Positions 32,431 to 42,666 of a stretch of DNA of 64,000 nucleotides are shown here, piece after piece (position 1 is the stretch's first letter; each line of letters begins with the position of its first letter). The stretch is taken from contig NZ_FNFO01000003.1 in the NCBI RefSeq assembly GCF_900100765.1, positions 533,348 through 597,347 on the forward strand, read 5' to 3'. The DNA comes from Catalinimonas alkaloidigena. GTDB lineage: Bacteria > Bacteroidota > Bacteroidia > Cytophagales > Flexibacteraceae. The translations under genes were made by a program, and so were the position numbers. Under the pieces are notes generated by a model, which saw nothing but the letters and a program-made list of their open reading frames with translations, had not been told where the DNA came from and searched no databases.

Positions 32431-33306
32431 ATGGCACAGGCAACCGTCGCCGGGCCGCGTAATTTTTCCCTCATCGGGTTTATCCGCCTGGTGCGGGTGG
32501 GTAATCTTTTTATTGTGGTGGCGACTCAGTACCTCGCCGGAATTTTTTTAATCGGCCAGGAGGACTCGTGGTGGTCGCGTCTCACGGATCGGCACCTCTT
32601 CCTGCTGACGCTCTCCACCATCATGATTGCCGCCGCGGGCTATATCATCAACGACTATTATGACGTCAAAATCGATGTCATCAACAAACCGCAACGGGTC
32701 GTCATCGACCGGCTGTTGAAGCGCCGGGTTGCGATGGGTGCTCACTTGGTGCTCAGTACGTTGGGGATTGTGATCGGTACGGCACTGCACTGGAAGGTCG
32801 GTTTGATCAACATCGGAGCGGCGGGGCTGTTGTGGCTGTACTCCAGTTTCCTGAAACGGCTGCCTTTGCTGGGGAACCTGACCATCGCATTGCTGACGTC
32901 TTCGACGCTGGCCGTGTTGGCCGTCTATTATCGGCAGAACGAAGCGATGCTGTTCACTTTCGCGATTTATGCCTTTTTTATGACCCTCGTGCGCGAGATC
33001 GTGAAAGACCTGGAAGACATGCGCGGCGACGCCTCGCACGGTTGCAAAACGCTTCCCATCTTATGGGGGGTTAGCAAAACCAAGAAGCTGATCTATGGAC
33101 TGATTGCCGCGTTTATTGCCGTGTTATTTCCTTTGTCGGCTCTGCTGTCCGACCGCGTCGGGTACTTTTTTCTGTTGTTATTGTTGCCGCTGTCCTGGTT
33201 GACGGTGCTGCTGGTCCGAGCCGATACGGTGCAGGATTTTACGTTTCTGAGCCGCCTCTGCAAGTGGATTATGATTGCCGGGATGCTCAGCATGCTGCTG
33301 CTTTAA
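32431..33306 (+). CDS. UbiA family prenyltransferase
   Basis: The 291 residues have about eight membrane helices. The two Asp-rich motifs are IINDYYDVKIDVINKPQR (first, near residue 75) and REIVKDLEDMRGD (second), which bind the Mg-diphosphate of the prenyl donor. In Bacteroidota this subgroup is usually annotated as geranylgeranylglycerol-phosphate geranylgeranyltransferase-like; the acceptor cannot be told from sequence. It begins directly after the preceding gene and converges on the GH15 gene with two bases between the stops and no terminator. Confidence 0.9.
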   Translation: MAQATVAGPRNFSLIGFIRLVRVGNLFIVVATQYLAGIFLIGQEDSWWSRLTDRHLFLLTLSTIMIAAAGYIINDYYDVKIDVINKPQRVVIDRLLKRRVAMGAHLVLSTLGIVIGTALHWKVGLINIGAAGLLWLYSSFLKRLPLLGNLTIALLTSSTLAVLAVYYRQNEAMLFTFAIYAFFMTLVREIVKDLEDMRGDASHGCKTLPILWGVSKTKKLIYGLIAAFIAVLFPLSALLSDRVGYFFLLLLLPLSWLTVLLVRADTVQDFTFLSRLCKWIMIAGMLSMLLL

Positions 33307-33308
33307 AC

Positions 33309-35144
33309 CTACGCGGGCGTTGCGCCCGGCCGGTTTTCGACTTGCCGGTTCAATTCCAGGGCGGCACTGATAAGCCCCAGGTGCGTAAACGCCTGCGGAT
33401 AGTTGCCCAATTGGCGGCCGCGGGTGTCGAGTTGCTCAGCGTAGAGTCCCAGGTGATTGGCGTAGCCCAGCATCTTCTCAAAATACAGACGCGCTTTTTC
33501 GAATTCTCCGGTTTTGGAGAGGCACTCAACCAGCCAGAACGAACACATGGAGAAGGTCCCTTCTTCGCCATCCAGCCCATCGGTTGCGCCATCGTCCAAA
33601 CGGTACCGGTACACCAACGATTCAGAAGAAAGGCGCTGTTCTACGGCCTTTAGCGTGGTATGCCAGCGCGGCTCGGCGGGCGTTACAAACCGCACAATGG
33701 GCATGAGCAGCACGGAGGCATCGAGTACATCGCTGTTTTTCGATTGCACGTATGCTTCCTGTTCCGGATCGTAAAAGTCCTCGAAGATCTCAAGATAAAT
33801 CGCATCGCGTGTGGTACGCCACTTGTCGAGGGGTGCCGGAAACGAGCGGTCTTCGACCAATTTGATGGCCCGGTCGAGCGCCACCCAGGCCATGAGGCGC
33901 GAATACAAAAACTTCTTTTTCTTGTGACGCACTTCCCAGATGCCGTGGTCAGGCTCCTGCCAGTGTTCACACACAAAATCGATCTGCTTCTCCATCTTTT
34001 TCCAGAAGTCGTAGGTGATCGGACCGCCGTATTTGTTGTAGAGGTAGAGGCAGTCCATCAATTCTCCGTAGATGTCGAGCTGGAGTTGCTTGTAGGCGGC
34101 GTTGCCAATCCGTACCGGAGCCGACTGGCGATAGCCCTCCAGGTGATTCAGTTCCTCTTCTTTCAGGTTGGTGTGTCCATCGACACCGTACATCAGTTGA
34201 AGTTCTCCTCCTTCTGTAATGTCGTTGAAGCGTTCTTTAATCCAGTCGATGAAGCGGTGTGCTTCGTCCATAAACCCTAGCTGGATGAAAATGTACATGG
34301 TAAAGGCCGAGTCGCGAATCCAGGTGTAGCGGTAGTCCCAGTTGCGCTCGCCCCCCAACGTTTCCGGCAACGCAAACGTAGCCGCTGCCACCATAGAACC
34401 GTGTTGAAACGAAGTGAGCAGTTTCAACGTCATGGCCGAGCGGTTCACCATCTCTTGCCAACGCCCTTTGTAACGAGAGCCGCTAATCCAGTTTTTCCAG
34501 TACTCGTTTGTGGCCACAAACGCCTTGTCGACAAAGTGATCCAGCTCCAGTTTCGGTACGTCCGCTTTCGAAATGGCCTCCATCACAAAATCGGCCTTCT
34601 CCATCTCGTGCAACGTAAACTCGGCGTAGCCGTCACCTTCGTCAATCTTGATGGGAACGCTGCTGGTCAACCGCACCATAATGCCGTCGTCCCCCTCACT
34701 TTTCAGAACCAGCACACGACCGTCGCATTCGGCCTTGTGTGACGAACGGGCGTAGTTGAACCGGGGGCAGCAGCGCATCCGCAACTTCAGCTTGCCCCGA
34801 ACCGACGTCACGCGACGGATCAGCACGCAGCGGCTTTCCTGTTCTTTGACCGGCATGAAATCGAGGACTTCGACCACGCCCGCATCGGCCATGAATCGTG
34901 TCATGAGGATAGCCGTGTCTGGCAGGTACATCTGCTTCACGTCCACATCGCGCTCCACAGGCGCTATCTCAAAGAAGCCGCCCTTTTTTCTGTCCAGCAA
35001 AGCCCCAAAAACCGAAGGGGAGTCGAAGCGCGGGAAACACATGAAATCGACAGAACCATTGAGGCCTACCAGCGCAACGGTATGAAGATTGCCAATAACA
35101 CCGTAGTCTCCGATAGGAAGGTAGGTCCGTTCTGAATGCTGCAT
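33309..35144 (-). CDS. Glycoside hydrolase family 15 protein (glucoamylase/trehalase-like)
   Basis: This 611-residue cytoplasmic protein has the GH15-like N-terminal domain (YLPIGDYGVIGNLHTVALVG, GSVDFMCFPRFDSPSVFG) and an (alpha/alpha)6 catalytic domain with LGGERNWDYRYTWIRDSAF. Catalytic Glu residues are likely in VCEHWQEPDHGIWEVRH and in the C-terminal part near HLGLYAEQ. Proteins of this length in Bacteroidota are annotated as glycosyl hydrolases acting on trehalose or short alpha-glucans. The upstream gap of about 550 bp is the longest in the window. Confidence 0.93.
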   Translation of the reverse strand: MQHSERTYLPIGDYGVIGNLHTVALVGLNGSVDFMCFPRFDSPSVFGALLDRKKGGFFEIAPVERDVDVKQMYLPDTAILMTRFMADAGVVEVLDFMPVKEQESRCVLIRRVTSVRGKLKLRMRCCPRFNYARSSHKAECDGRVLVLKSEGDDGIMVRLTSSVPIKIDEGDGYAEFTLHEMEKADFVMEAISKADVPKLELDHFVDKAFVATNEYWKNWISGSRYKGRWQEMVNRSAMTLKLLTSFQHGSMVAAATFALPETLGGERNWDYRYTWIRDSAFTMYIFIQLGFMDEAHRFIDWIKERFNDITEGGELQLMYGVDGHTNLKEEELNHLEGYRQSAPVRIGNAAYKQLQLDIYGELMDCLYLYNKYGGPITYDFWKKMEKQIDFVCEHWQEPDHGIWEVRHKKKKFLYSRLMAWVALDRAIKLVEDRSFPAPLDKWRTTRDAIYLEIFEDFYDPEQEAYVQSKNSDVLDASVLLMPIVRFVTPAEPRWHTTLKAVEQRLSSESLVYRYRLDDGATDGLDGEEGTFSMCSFWLVECLSKTGEFEKARLYFEKMLGYANHLGLYAEQLDTRGRQLGNYPQAFTHLGLISAALELNRQVENRPGATPA

Positions 35145-35691
35145 TTACTGTGGGTAAAAAACTAAAAATTGTAGAGCCGCTTGAGGCGTGGTAAAGTACC
35201 TACCTTAATAAAGGGTAACTGCCCGAAGGCGAGCATTGTTTTTGTTTTGGTAGAGAAAGGTAGGAAGGTTTTCGTGGAAGAGGGGATGTAGACCGGCGTT
35301 GATAGATCATTATAAAGGTTTCATCGATGTGAAAAGGAGGATGTAAGACTCACTAAGAAAATTTTAAGTTTTTCTATCCATAATAATATAAAATACGATT
35401 CGGCCTGCGATTCCTTTTCCCACTTACCTACCGGAATTCCCCCAAATTCTAGCAAACTTCCAAAAGTAAGTGGGTGACGGTGTGGCTTTTCGCCTGGCTT
35501 ACTTTTCCCTTCGCCCCCTCTTTTCCAGCATATTAGCGATGATGTAATCTATGTTAGATATTAAGAGACTATCAAAAAATTATATACGTACAGAATTATA
35601 GATTTGTAAATAACATTTTATTGACTAGACGCGTGCAGGTGTATGGATGGTCAATAATGGCTGTTTTGGCTTCATCTGAGGCATACCTTTT
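35145..35691. other. AT-rich 547-bp intergenic region
   Basis: No credible ORF, RNA gene or strong hairpin was seen. Base composition becomes AT-rich from about 35340. TAGATTTG at 35599-35606 fits the Bacteroidota -7 element for the kinase gene, without a clear TTTG upstream. The region separates divergent GH15 and kinase genes and should hold both promoters. Confidence 0.5.
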
Positions 35692-37923
35692 ATGCTCGAC
35701 ACGAAAATATTCCGTTTTGCTTTTACTGGTCCTGGGGTACGCAGGAAAAGTGTAGGCAATGCTAAAGGGATGCTTTCGCGCATAATGCTTCTGGTTCTTC
35801 TGCTAAGTGGATCTCCTTCTGTGCACGCAGCGACAGAGATACCAATCCTTACCAAGCAACCCGATGCCCCCCACCCGGAGATAGAGATCTCGTATTTTGA
35901 AGATAAGAAGAAGGTCTTCGATTTTGAAGAACTACTTGCGGTTCAAGACTCATTACCGTTTGAGCAAGCCGAGCGTGGCAAATTCAACTTTGGCTTTTCC
36001 AAGTCGGTCTTCTGGCTCCACCTGCGCGTGAAGCGTACCGCCGACGAGCCCATTCCCTGGCTGTTGGAAGTTGAGCACCCTTCGCTCGACATTGTCGACT
36101 TTTTCTATCACGATACGGATAGCACCTGGAAAGAGATCAACTCCGGCGAGCTGTATTCGCCCATTTACAATCAACCTCAGTTTTACCATAACTACCTTTT
36201 TCCGGTCGACCTGTCGGATACTACCGCGCAAGATTATTTCCTACGCATTCACAACAAAGGGAGCGTCCGGGTGAGCATGAGTTTCGTCGAGGCCTCTTAC
36301 CACCAGGAAGTAGCCATGCGGCAGGAAATCATTTTCGGGATTTTCTACGGTGCCCTCATCGGCCTTCTGCTCTACAACCTGCTGCTCTTCTTTTCGCTAC
36401 TGGAGTGGTCTTACCTGTATTATTGCTGTTTTGTAGGGTTCAACATTTGCCTACAGCTTGTCATCAATGGCCATGCGCCACAGTACCTGGAATTTGTCGG
36501 TGGCTTCTGCAACGAACTTTCGGTGATTTCGGCCTACGGTACCCTGTTCTTCTCGACCATTTTTGCCATCACTTTTCTTAAAACACACCGCCACCTGCAA
36601 GGCATTCACGTGCTGTTGCAATTCTTGGCCATTGCCAGTGGGCTGGGCATGGTGTTCGCCTGGCGTGCCGACCACCGGGTGGCCTCGGAGGTCATCGCAT
36701 TTTTGTTTGTCGCTACGTCCGCTTCGATCCTGACGGCCGGTGTACACGCGCTTTACCAGGGCAATAAATCGGCCCGCTACTTTGTTCTGGCGTGGGCGAT
36801 TCTGCTGATCGGCACCTTTCTGTTAGGCCTCCATTACCTGGGTTGGATCTCGCTTAGCATCGCGCCCGACACCATTGTGCAGGTAGGCTCTTTTATCGAA
36901 GCCCTGTTGTTCGCTATCTCGCTGGCGGATAGAATTCGGATGTATCGCTCTGAAAAAGAGATAGCCCAAACCGAAGCCTTGGCCGCCGCCGCCGAACAGG
37001 AGCGCATCATCACGGAATACAACCAGCAGTTGGAAGAGACCATCCAGTTGCGTACCGACGAGATCATCCAGAAAAGCGAAGAGATTCAGCAGCAAAACGA
37101 AACGCTTCACGAGCAGCAAGCCATCATTGAAGAGAAAAACAGAGAGTTACAACAGTACAACTACTCGCTCGAGAAGCAGGTTGAAGACCGAACACAACAG
37201 TTGATGCGCTCGCATCAGGTCCTGGTACGACGCAACTCCCAGCTGGAGCAATTTGCGTTTATGGTGTCTCATAAAATCCGTAAACCCGTGGCGCACATCC
37301 TCGGGCTGATGGGCATTATCGGGATGGAGCAGAGTCCGTTGAGTGTGCTGCAGAAGTACTTACCCCACCTGGAAAAAGCTACCCACAACCTGGACGCGGT
37401 CATCAAAGACCTGGCGCAACTTCTGGAAATCGAGGAAGCGGCAACGACCGACAAACTTCAGGAAAGCGAGTTTGCTCAGGTATTCGCTACCGGCATCAAG
37501 CCCCTGGCGGGATTGATTGGGGCGTTACAGGCCGAAATTCATACGGATTTCTCGCAGGTCGCCGGCATGAAGATGATTCCTGAGTACATGGAAAACATTT
37601 TCTACCACCTGATCAGCAATGCGTTACAATACCATACGCCCGGCCGACGCCCGGTGATCTACATCCAAAGCTATGTCGAAGAAAGCGGCATCACCCTCAC
37701 GTGCAAGGATAATGGTGTAGGCATTGACCTGAACACATACGGCGAGAAAATATTTGGTATTTACCAGCAGCTTCACGAAAACCCCGAAGGCAAAGGGCTT
37801 GGGCTCTACCTGGTGAAAATGCAGACCGAGGCTATGAACGGACGCATCAACATCGAGAGCTGTCCTGGTCAGGGCACCACTTTTACCCTCCATTTTGAAG
37901 TAGCGGTACACCAACCTGCCTGA
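35692..37923 (+). CDS. 7TM-DISM sensor histidine kinase
   Basis: The frame gives 743 residues. The better start may be the Met at 35770, which begins a signal peptide (MLSRIMLLVLLLSGSPSVHA). A periplasmic 7TMR-DISMED2 domain follows (FWLHLRVKRTADEPIPWLLE), then seven membrane helices (residues about 210-400), a long coiled coil (EEIQQQNETLHEQQAIIEEK) and the kinase. The phosphoacceptor is in FMVSHKIRKPVAHILGL; the residue after His is Lys rather than the usual Glu, Asp or Asn. The HATPase shows NALQYH, DNGVGID and GKGLGLYLVKM. It lacks an adjacent response regulator. The periplasmic domain may bind carbohydrate-like ligands. Confidence 0.9.
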   Translation: MLDTKIFRFAFTGPGVRRKSVGNAKGMLSRIMLLVLLLSGSPSVHAATEIPILTKQPDAPHPEIEISYFEDKKKVFDFEELLAVQDSLPFEQAERGKFNFGFSKSVFWLHLRVKRTADEPIPWLLEVEHPSLDIVDFFYHDTDSTWKEINSGELYSPIYNQPQFYHNYLFPVDLSDTTAQDYFLRIHNKGSVRVSMSFVEASYHQEVAMRQEIIFGIFYGALIGLLLYNLLLFFSLLEWSYLYYCCFVGFNICLQLVINGHAPQYLEFVGGFCNELSVISAYGTLFFSTIFAITFLKTHRHLQGIHVLLQFLAIASGLGMVFAWRADHRVASEVIAFLFVATSASILTAGVHALYQGNKSARYFVLAWAILLIGTFLLGLHYLGWISLSIAPDTIVQVGSFIEALLFAISLADRIRMYRSEKEIAQTEALAAAAEQERIITEYNQQLEETIQLRTDEIIQKSEEIQQQNETLHEQQAIIEEKNRELQQYNYSLEKQVEDRTQQLMRSHQVLVRRNSQLEQFAFMVSHKIRKPVAHILGLMGIIGMEQSPLSVLQKYLPHLEKATHNLDAVIKDLAQLLEIEEAATTDKLQESEFAQVFATGIKPLAGLIGALQAEIHTDFSQVAGMKMIPEYMENIFYHLISNALQYHTPGRRPVIYIQSYVEESGITLTCKDNGVGIDLNTYGEKIFGIYQQLHENPEGKGLGLYLVKMQTEAMNGRINIESCPGQGTTFTLHFEVAVHQPA

Positions 37924-37972
37924 CGCCGCCAAAATGGCGCAACTCCTTCGCTTCTGAATGAAAATTGATCGC

Positions 37973-38007
37973 AAAATGCGTCATTATGACCGCATTTTTG
38001 GGTTTTA
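37973..38007 (+). terminator. Probable terminator after the histidine kinase
   Basis: AAAATGCGTCAT (37973-37984) and ATGACCGCATTTT (37986-37998) pair with one bulged base around a single central T; TTGGGTTTT follows. It could instead be an operator-like palindrome for clpB, since it lies 112 bases before that start. Confidence 0.5.
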
Positions 38008-38109
38008 TCAAGCTGGACTTTGATTTGTTACTACACGGAAGCAACTCACATCGAGAGGTGGAAAGTTGCCGTACAACCCATTGAAGAACCTCAACGCAAT
38101 CGATAAATC

Positions 38110-40749
38110 ATGAACCTGAATAATTTCACAATCAAGGCACAGGAAGCCATTCAAAAGGCTACGGAAATAGCCGGAGGCAACCAGCAGCAGGCCATTGATA
38201 CCGGCCATTTGCTGAGAGCCATCCTTCAGGCCGATGAAAATATGATTTCGTTTCTGACCAAGAAGCTGAACATCAACCGTCAGTACCTGGATCAGAAACT
38301 CGACGAGATCATTGCCAGTTACCCGAAAGTAAGCGGCGGAAGTCCTTATTTGGCGAACGATGCCGCAGCGGCCGTTCAGAAGGCCCAGACTTTCCTGAAA
38401 GAATTCGGCGACGAGTATGTCGCTGTTGAGCATTTGATGCTGGCGATTCTGGCCGGAAAAGACCGCGTTGCGCAGTTGATGAAAGACGTGGGCTTCGCGG
38501 AGAAGTCCCTGAAGCAAGCGATTCAAGAGCTGCGTGGCGGGCAAAAAGTCACGGACCAAAACGCCGAAAACAAATATCGTTCGTTAGAGCGCTACTCACA
38601 AAACCTCACGGCGCTGGCACGGCGCGGGAAGATTGATCCCGTGATCGGGCGCGACGAAGAGATCCGGCGTGTGCTGCAGATCTTATCGCGGCGCACTAAA
38701 AATAACCCTATGCTGGTCGGGGAGCCCGGCGTCGGGAAAACCGCCATTGTCGAAGGGTTGGCAAAACGCATTGTCGATGGTGATGTACCCGAGAACCTGA
38801 AAACCAAGCAGATCGTATCGCTTGACCTGGGTTTGCTCATCGCCGGTGCCAAATACAAAGGAGAATTTGAAGAGCGTCTAAAAGCCGTGATCAAAGAGGT
38901 GACGGATTCCGAAGGCGAAATCATCCTCTTTATTGACGAAATCCACACGCTGATCGGAGCCGGCGCGGGCGGCGACGGTGCCATGGATGCTGCCAACCTA
39001 TTAAAGCCCGCACTGGCACGTGGCGAACTGCATGCCATCGGCGCGACTACGCTTAAAGAATACCAGAAGTACATCGAGAAAGACAAAGCGCTGGAACGTC
39101 GTTTTCAGACCGTTACGGTCGATGAACCCAGCGTAGCCGATTCCATTTCCATCCTGCGAGGCATCAAAGAAAAGTATGAGCTGCACCACGGTGTGCGGAT
39201 TAAAGACGATGCCATTATCGCGTCGGTCGAATTGTCCAACCGCTACATCACCGAGCGGCAATTGCCCGACAAGGCCATTGACTTGATGGACGAGGCGGCA
39301 TCCCGCCTGCGGATCGAGATTGATTCGTTGCCGGAGGAGTTGGACGAAGTGCAGCGGAAAATCATGCAACTGGAAATCGAGCGCGAAGCCATCCGCCGAG
39401 AGGTCGATCACAACAAGGAAGCCATCCTCAACAAGGAAATCGCCGATCTGAACGAGACGCGCAATAGCCTGAAGGCGCGCTGGGAGAGCGAGAAACAAGT
39501 GCTGGAGGGCATCCAGAAGGCGAAAGAGGAAATTGATCGCTACAAATTGGAGGCCGAGCAAGCAGAGCGCTCCGGCGATTACGGACGTGTGGCCGAGTTG
39601 CGCTACGGACGCATTCGCGAGGCTGAGCAGAAGCTGGAAGATTACCAGAAGCAAGTCCAGGAAATGCATCAGGATGGAAAATCGATGCTGAAAGAAGAGG
39701 TGACTTCGGAGGACATCGCAGAAGTAGTCGCTAAATGGACGGGCATTCCGGTTACCAAAATGCTGCAAAGCGACCGGGAAAAGTTACTGAACCTGGAACG
39801 AGAGTTGGGCAAACGCGTCGCCGGACAAGAGGAGGCCATTAGTGTCGTGTCTGATGCCGTACGCCGGAGTCGCGCGGGATTGCATGACCCGAAACGGCCG
39901 ATTGGTTCGTTCATCTTTCTGGGTACGACCGGGGTAGGAAAAACCGAACTCGCCAAGGCCTTGGCTGAGTTTCTGTTCGATGACGAAAACGCGATGGTGC
40001 GCATCGATATGTCGGAGTATCAGGAACGCCACGCCGTTTCGCGGCTCGTAGGAGCGCCCCCCGGCTATGTGGGTTATGACGAAGGCGGGCAGTTGACAGA
40101 AGCCGTACGCCGGAAACCGTATTCGGTGATTCTGCTCGACGAGATCGAAAAGGCGCACCCCGATGTCTTCAACATTTTGTTGCAGGTCCTCGACGATGGT
40201 CGCCTGACCGATAACAAAGGTCGTGTGGCGAATTTTAAAAACACGATCATCATCATGACCTCTAACATCGGTTCGCATCTTATCCAGGAAGGATTTGAGC
40301 GGATGCGGGACATCTTACCGGATGGCGATGACATGGGCAGCGTGGACCACATTTTGGACGAAACACGCGAGCAGGTTATGGAGATGCTGCGCAAGAGCCT
40401 GCGTCCTGAGTTCCTGAACCGGATCGATGAGATCGTCATGTTCAAACCGCTGTCGCGCAAAGAGATCCGCCAGATTGTGGAGATCCAGTTCCACCAAATT
40501 CAGCAACGTCTGGAAGAAAGTGGTATTCGCCTGGAAGCGACCGACGACGTGTTCGACAAACTCGGTGAGCTTGGGTTCGATCCGCAGTTCGGAGCCCGCC
40601 CTCTGAAAAGGGTCATGCAACGCGTTTTGCTGAACGAACTCTCGAAAGAGATCCTAGCAGGACACATCAGCAAAGACTCGGTTGTGGGCATTACGCTTGA
40701 TGGCAATCAAAACATCCACTTCATGAACGTGGATCGTGTGGAGATCTAA
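38110..40749 (+). CDS. clpB: ATP-dependent disaggregase ClpB
   Basis: This 879-residue Hsp100 chaperone extracts proteins from aggregates with DnaK. The N-terminal Clp repeats (residues 5-145) begin [20 protein letters not shown]1 has Walker [10 protein letters not shown] (near residue 205), followed by the long coiled-coil middle domain ([20 protein letters not shown]) that marks ClpB rather than ClpA or ClpC. NBD2 has Walker [10 protein letters not shown] (near residue 605) and GYVGYDEGG as pore loop. No CIRCE-type element was seen upstream. It ends at a strong terminator. Confidence 0.97.
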   Translation: MNLNNFTIKAQEAIQKATEIAGGNQQQAIDTGHLLRAILQADENMISFLTKKLNINRQYLDQKLDEIIASYPKVSGGSPYLANDAAAAVQKAQTFLKEFGDEYVAVEHLMLAILAGKDRVAQLMKDVGFAEKSLKQAIQELRGGQKVTDQNAENKYRSLERYSQNLTALARRGKIDPVIGRDEEIRRVLQILSRRTKNNPMLVGEPGVGKTAIVEGLAKRIVDGDVPENLKTKQIVSLDLGLLIAGAKYKGEFEERLKAVIKEVTDSEGEIILFIDEIHTLIGAGAGGDGAMDAANLLKPALARGELHAIGATTLKEYQKYIEKDKALERRFQTVTVDEPSVADSISILRGIKEKYELHHGVRIKDDAIIASVELSNRYITERQLPDKAIDLMDEAASRLRIEIDSLPEELDEVQRKIMQLEIEREAIRREVDHNKEAILNKEIADLNETRNSLKARWESEKQVLEGIQKAKEEIDRYKLEAEQAERSGDYGRVAELRYGRIREAEQKLEDYQKQVQEMHQDGKSMLKEEVTSEDIAEVVAKWTGIPVTKMLQSDREKLLNLERELGKRVAGQEEAISVVSDAVRRSRAGLHDPKRPIGSFIFLGTTGVGKTELAKALAEFLFDDENAMVRIDMSEYQERHAVSRLVGAPPGYVGYDEGGQLTEAVRRKPYSVILLDEIEKAHPDVFNILLQVLDDGRLTDNKGRVANFKNTIIIMTSNIGSHLIQEGFERMRDILPDGDDMGSVDHILDETREQVMEMLRKSLRPEFLNRIDEIVMFKPLSRKEIRQIVEIQFHQIQQRLEESGIRLEATDDVFDKLGELGFDPQFGARPLKRVMQRVLLNELSKEILAGHISKDSVVGITLDGNQNIHFMNVDRVEI

Positions 40750-40765
40750 GTAAAAAATAGTCTAT

Positions 40766-40798
40766 AAAAAAAGCCTCTCTTTCCAGAGAGGCTTTTTT
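40766..40798. terminator. Bidirectional terminator
   Basis: GCCTCTCT (40773-40780) and AGAGAGGC (40785-40792) pair around TTCC, with seven A before and six T after. It serves clpB and the converging TerB-like gene. Confidence 0.92.
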
Positions 40799-40817
40799 AT
40801 TATATCATGTCTTACTT

Positions 40818-41624
40818 TTATCGACGGCGATCATCGTGCTGGTAAGGCCCTGCCGCTACGGCACCTATCACGCTTTCCAACAATCCACGTGTGCTACGGT
40901 AACCGCGGTTCCCGCTCAATACCGACGCCATGGAACCCAAGCCACCGGCGGTATTGTGCGTACTCCTACCGCCACCGAAGCCGCCCAGTAATTGATCAAG
41001 TAAACCACCCCCTGTGCTAGTGGGTTCAGCTGCCGGAGCGGTCCCATGCGACTGCGTAGCAATGGGTTGCTTCTTATCTTTAAAAATTTCCCGCAACACC
41101 ATAGGAGCAGCCACCAGCAAAAGCGCCTTCATGGCACTTTTAGGAATGCCCAGCTGTTCGAAACGATCACCGAAGCCGCTGGCTGCCAGCGAATTGGCTT
41201 CAGGCGAAGCGGTTGCTGCGGCTGGCTGATCTGCATATTCCACCAAGGCCCGGTACTGAGCTTCGGTCAACGCTAGATAACTCGCCATCTGCCGAATGCT
41301 TTCGTCTTCTTCTTTCGTAAACTGTCCATCGGCTTTAGCGAAGGCAATGACGTCAGTCAGGAATGCATATTTCAACTCGCTCGCTTTCAGCACGTCGAGA
41401 CACTGCTTCAGATTGAGGGAGTTGGGGCTTTGTGCAACTGCCACCACCCGGTCGGCCTCGGTCGACGGCAAATTAGCTGCGTCGCTTAAGGTGTGCAAAA
41501 ACTGTATTTCCTCGGGCGTCACCCGGCTGTCGGCCATTGCAATAGTCGCAATAGCGCCCAAGTAGGCCGATTTTTCGCGCTCGGAGTAACCTGATAAAAG
41601 AGTCTTTTTATGTGTATCTATCAT
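40818..41624 (-). CDS. TerB-like domain protein
   Basis: The 268 residues start at MIDTHKKTLLSG; the upstream extension is not family-like. Residues 12-135 are a helical TerB/DUF533-like domain with the repeated acidic pattern (IAMADSRVTPEEIQFLHTL and IAFAKADGQFTKEEDESIRQ) that resembles metal-binding loops in tellurite-resistance TerB. The C-terminal half is low complexity with Gly-rich stretches (GGGLLDQLLGGFGGGR) and ends in HDDRRR. There is a short hydrophobic segment near KALLLVAAPMVLREIF. The function of this stand-alone form is unknown; no other ter genes are present. Confidence 0.8.
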   Translation of the reverse strand: MIDTHKKTLLSGYSEREKSAYLGAIATIAMADSRVTPEEIQFLHTLSDAANLPSTEADRVVAVAQSPNSLNLKQCLDVLKASELKYAFLTDVIAFAKADGQFTKEEDESIRQMASYLALTEAQYRALVEYADQPAAATASPEANSLAASGFGDRFEQLGIPKSAMKALLLVAAPMVLREIFKDKKQPIATQSHGTAPAAEPTSTGGGLLDQLLGGFGGGRSTHNTAGGLGSMASVLSGNRGYRSTRGLLESVIGAVAAGPYQHDDRRR

Positions 41625-41708
41625 GATAAATCCATTTCTGTTTGCTTTATCATGCGAAATTTCGCCCAAAAAGGTTACAACTTATCTGGATTATCGAGCG
41701 CATACGAA

Positions 41709-41744
41709 AAAAGCCGACGAGAAGGATTCCCATCGGCTTTTCTT
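41709..41744 (-). terminator. Terminator of the 59-residue lipoprotein gene
   Basis: AAAAGCCGA (41709-41717) and TCGGCTTTT (41733-41741) form a 9-bp stem with a 15-base loop; on the minus strand T residues follow. Confidence 0.7.
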
Positions 41745-41759
41745 TGCTTTTAAAGCGTA

Positions 41760-41939
41760 TCAGTTATTGTTATACGTGGTATCTACAACTTGTAGCGAAT
41801 CGCCGGCACTGGTTACTTCGCTGGGAGGCACGTTGTCTAAATCATCGTGCACATACTTATTACCTTCACAGGCCGTTAATGTAGCAAAGCCCATTCCGAG
41901 TACCAGGAGCGTATAACTGAGTTTTTTGAGAGTTATCAT
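41760..41939 (-). CDS. Small lipoprotein, 59 residues
   Basis: The ATG at 41939 opens a 59-residue frame ending TGA. The leader (TLKKLSYTLLVLGMGFATL) leads into a lipobox LTAC (Cys24), followed by an acidic, hydrophilic mature part of 36 residues (GNKYVHDDLDNVPPSEVTS) ending DTTYNNN. It has its own terminator downstream. The signal peptide, lipobox and terminator together make it very likely real. It resembles the other short lipoproteins of this window in layout only. Function unknown. Confidence 0.8.
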   Translation of the reverse strand: MITLKKLSYTLLVLGMGFATLTACEGNKYVHDDLDNVPPSEVTSAGDSLQVVDTTYNNN

Positions 41940-42000
41940 AACATAAGGAGCGGTTTATACCTAGTGTATACGTATCGCTCTTTATGCCGTTACACGTCTC

Positions 42001-42594
42001 TTACTTGCTCGAGAAAACAGCTTCCGAGTTGTTAGCCACCACTTTAAAGGTGACATCTTTCGTAGCTAACTTCGACAAGTCATAGACACGGCTGAAGCTG
42101 GCATCCGATACAATGTAGTCGTCTTGGATCAGGTTGTTGTACCGATCATAGATGTACACACGTACCGGAGGCACGTTCTCGCTCCGCACCACCAAGCGAT
42201 ACCGCTGGTCGGCCGCTGGCTTAAGTGCCATCTGCACGTCTTCTTTCGGAAGCGAGTACATTACCAGATGCTCGCGGCTGCTCTGATCGTCCTCTACCTT
42301 GAACAGGTATTCGCCTTCGGGCAAAGAAGAGAAATCGTAGTTACGGCTGAAGGCATTCAAACCTGAAATGCGATCGGTGATCAACTTCCGGCCTTCGGCA
42401 TCATAGATGCTAACCTTGACAGTTCCTTTTTGCTCAGTAGCGTAAGTAAGCCGATACGTATTCTGATCGGTTGCTTTTACCTTCAGCATTGGCTCCTGGC
42501 CAGACTTACCACCTGCAAAAGCTCCACCTACGTTTAGAAGAATGAGGCCTACAATCCCCGACATCATTCCCCACATCTTTACTGCGTTTTTCAT
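42001..42594 (-). CDS. Exported protein with two repeated T9SS-CTD-like beta domains
   Basis: The 197 residues start at MKNAVKMWGMM, where the signal peptide begins (cleavage near GGAFAGG). The mature part holds two tandem beta-sandwich repeats of about 85 residues: TVKVSIYDAEGRKLITDRIS with LPEGEYLFKVED, and PVRVYIYDRYNNLIQDDYIV with LATKDVTFKVV. Each recalls the fold of type IX C-terminal domains, but there is no extra passenger domain. A near-consensus Bacteroidota promoter lies upstream. It is probably a secreted or surface protein; function unknown. Confidence 0.85.
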   Translation of the reverse strand: MKNAVKMWGMMSGIVGLILLNVGGAFAGGKSGQEPMLKVKATDQNTYRLTYATEQKGTVKVSIYDAEGRKLITDRISGLNAFSRNYDFSSLPEGEYLFKVEDDQSSREHLVMYSLPKEDVQMALKPAADQRYRLVVRSENVPPVRVYIYDRYNNLIQDDYIVSDASFSRVYDLSKLATKDVTFKVVANNSEAVFSSK

Positions 42595-42633
42595 AACGAT
42601 TAAAATATTAAACAAACCATCTATTTGTTGATG

Positions 42634-42666
42634 CAAATGTAGCGGCGGATGCTTGATAAAAACAAA
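42634..42666 (-). promoter_or_regulatory. Bacteroidota-type promoter for the repeat-domain exported protein
   Basis: On the minus strand TTTG (42663-42666) is followed after 21 bases by TACATTTG (42634-42641). Initiation would be near 42627, giving a leader of about 33 bases and supporting the start at 42594. Confidence 0.7.

Noticed and set aside
40818-41624. Tellurite-resistance operon
   Set aside because: Only a single TerB-like domain protein is present; no terC, terD or terZ nearby.
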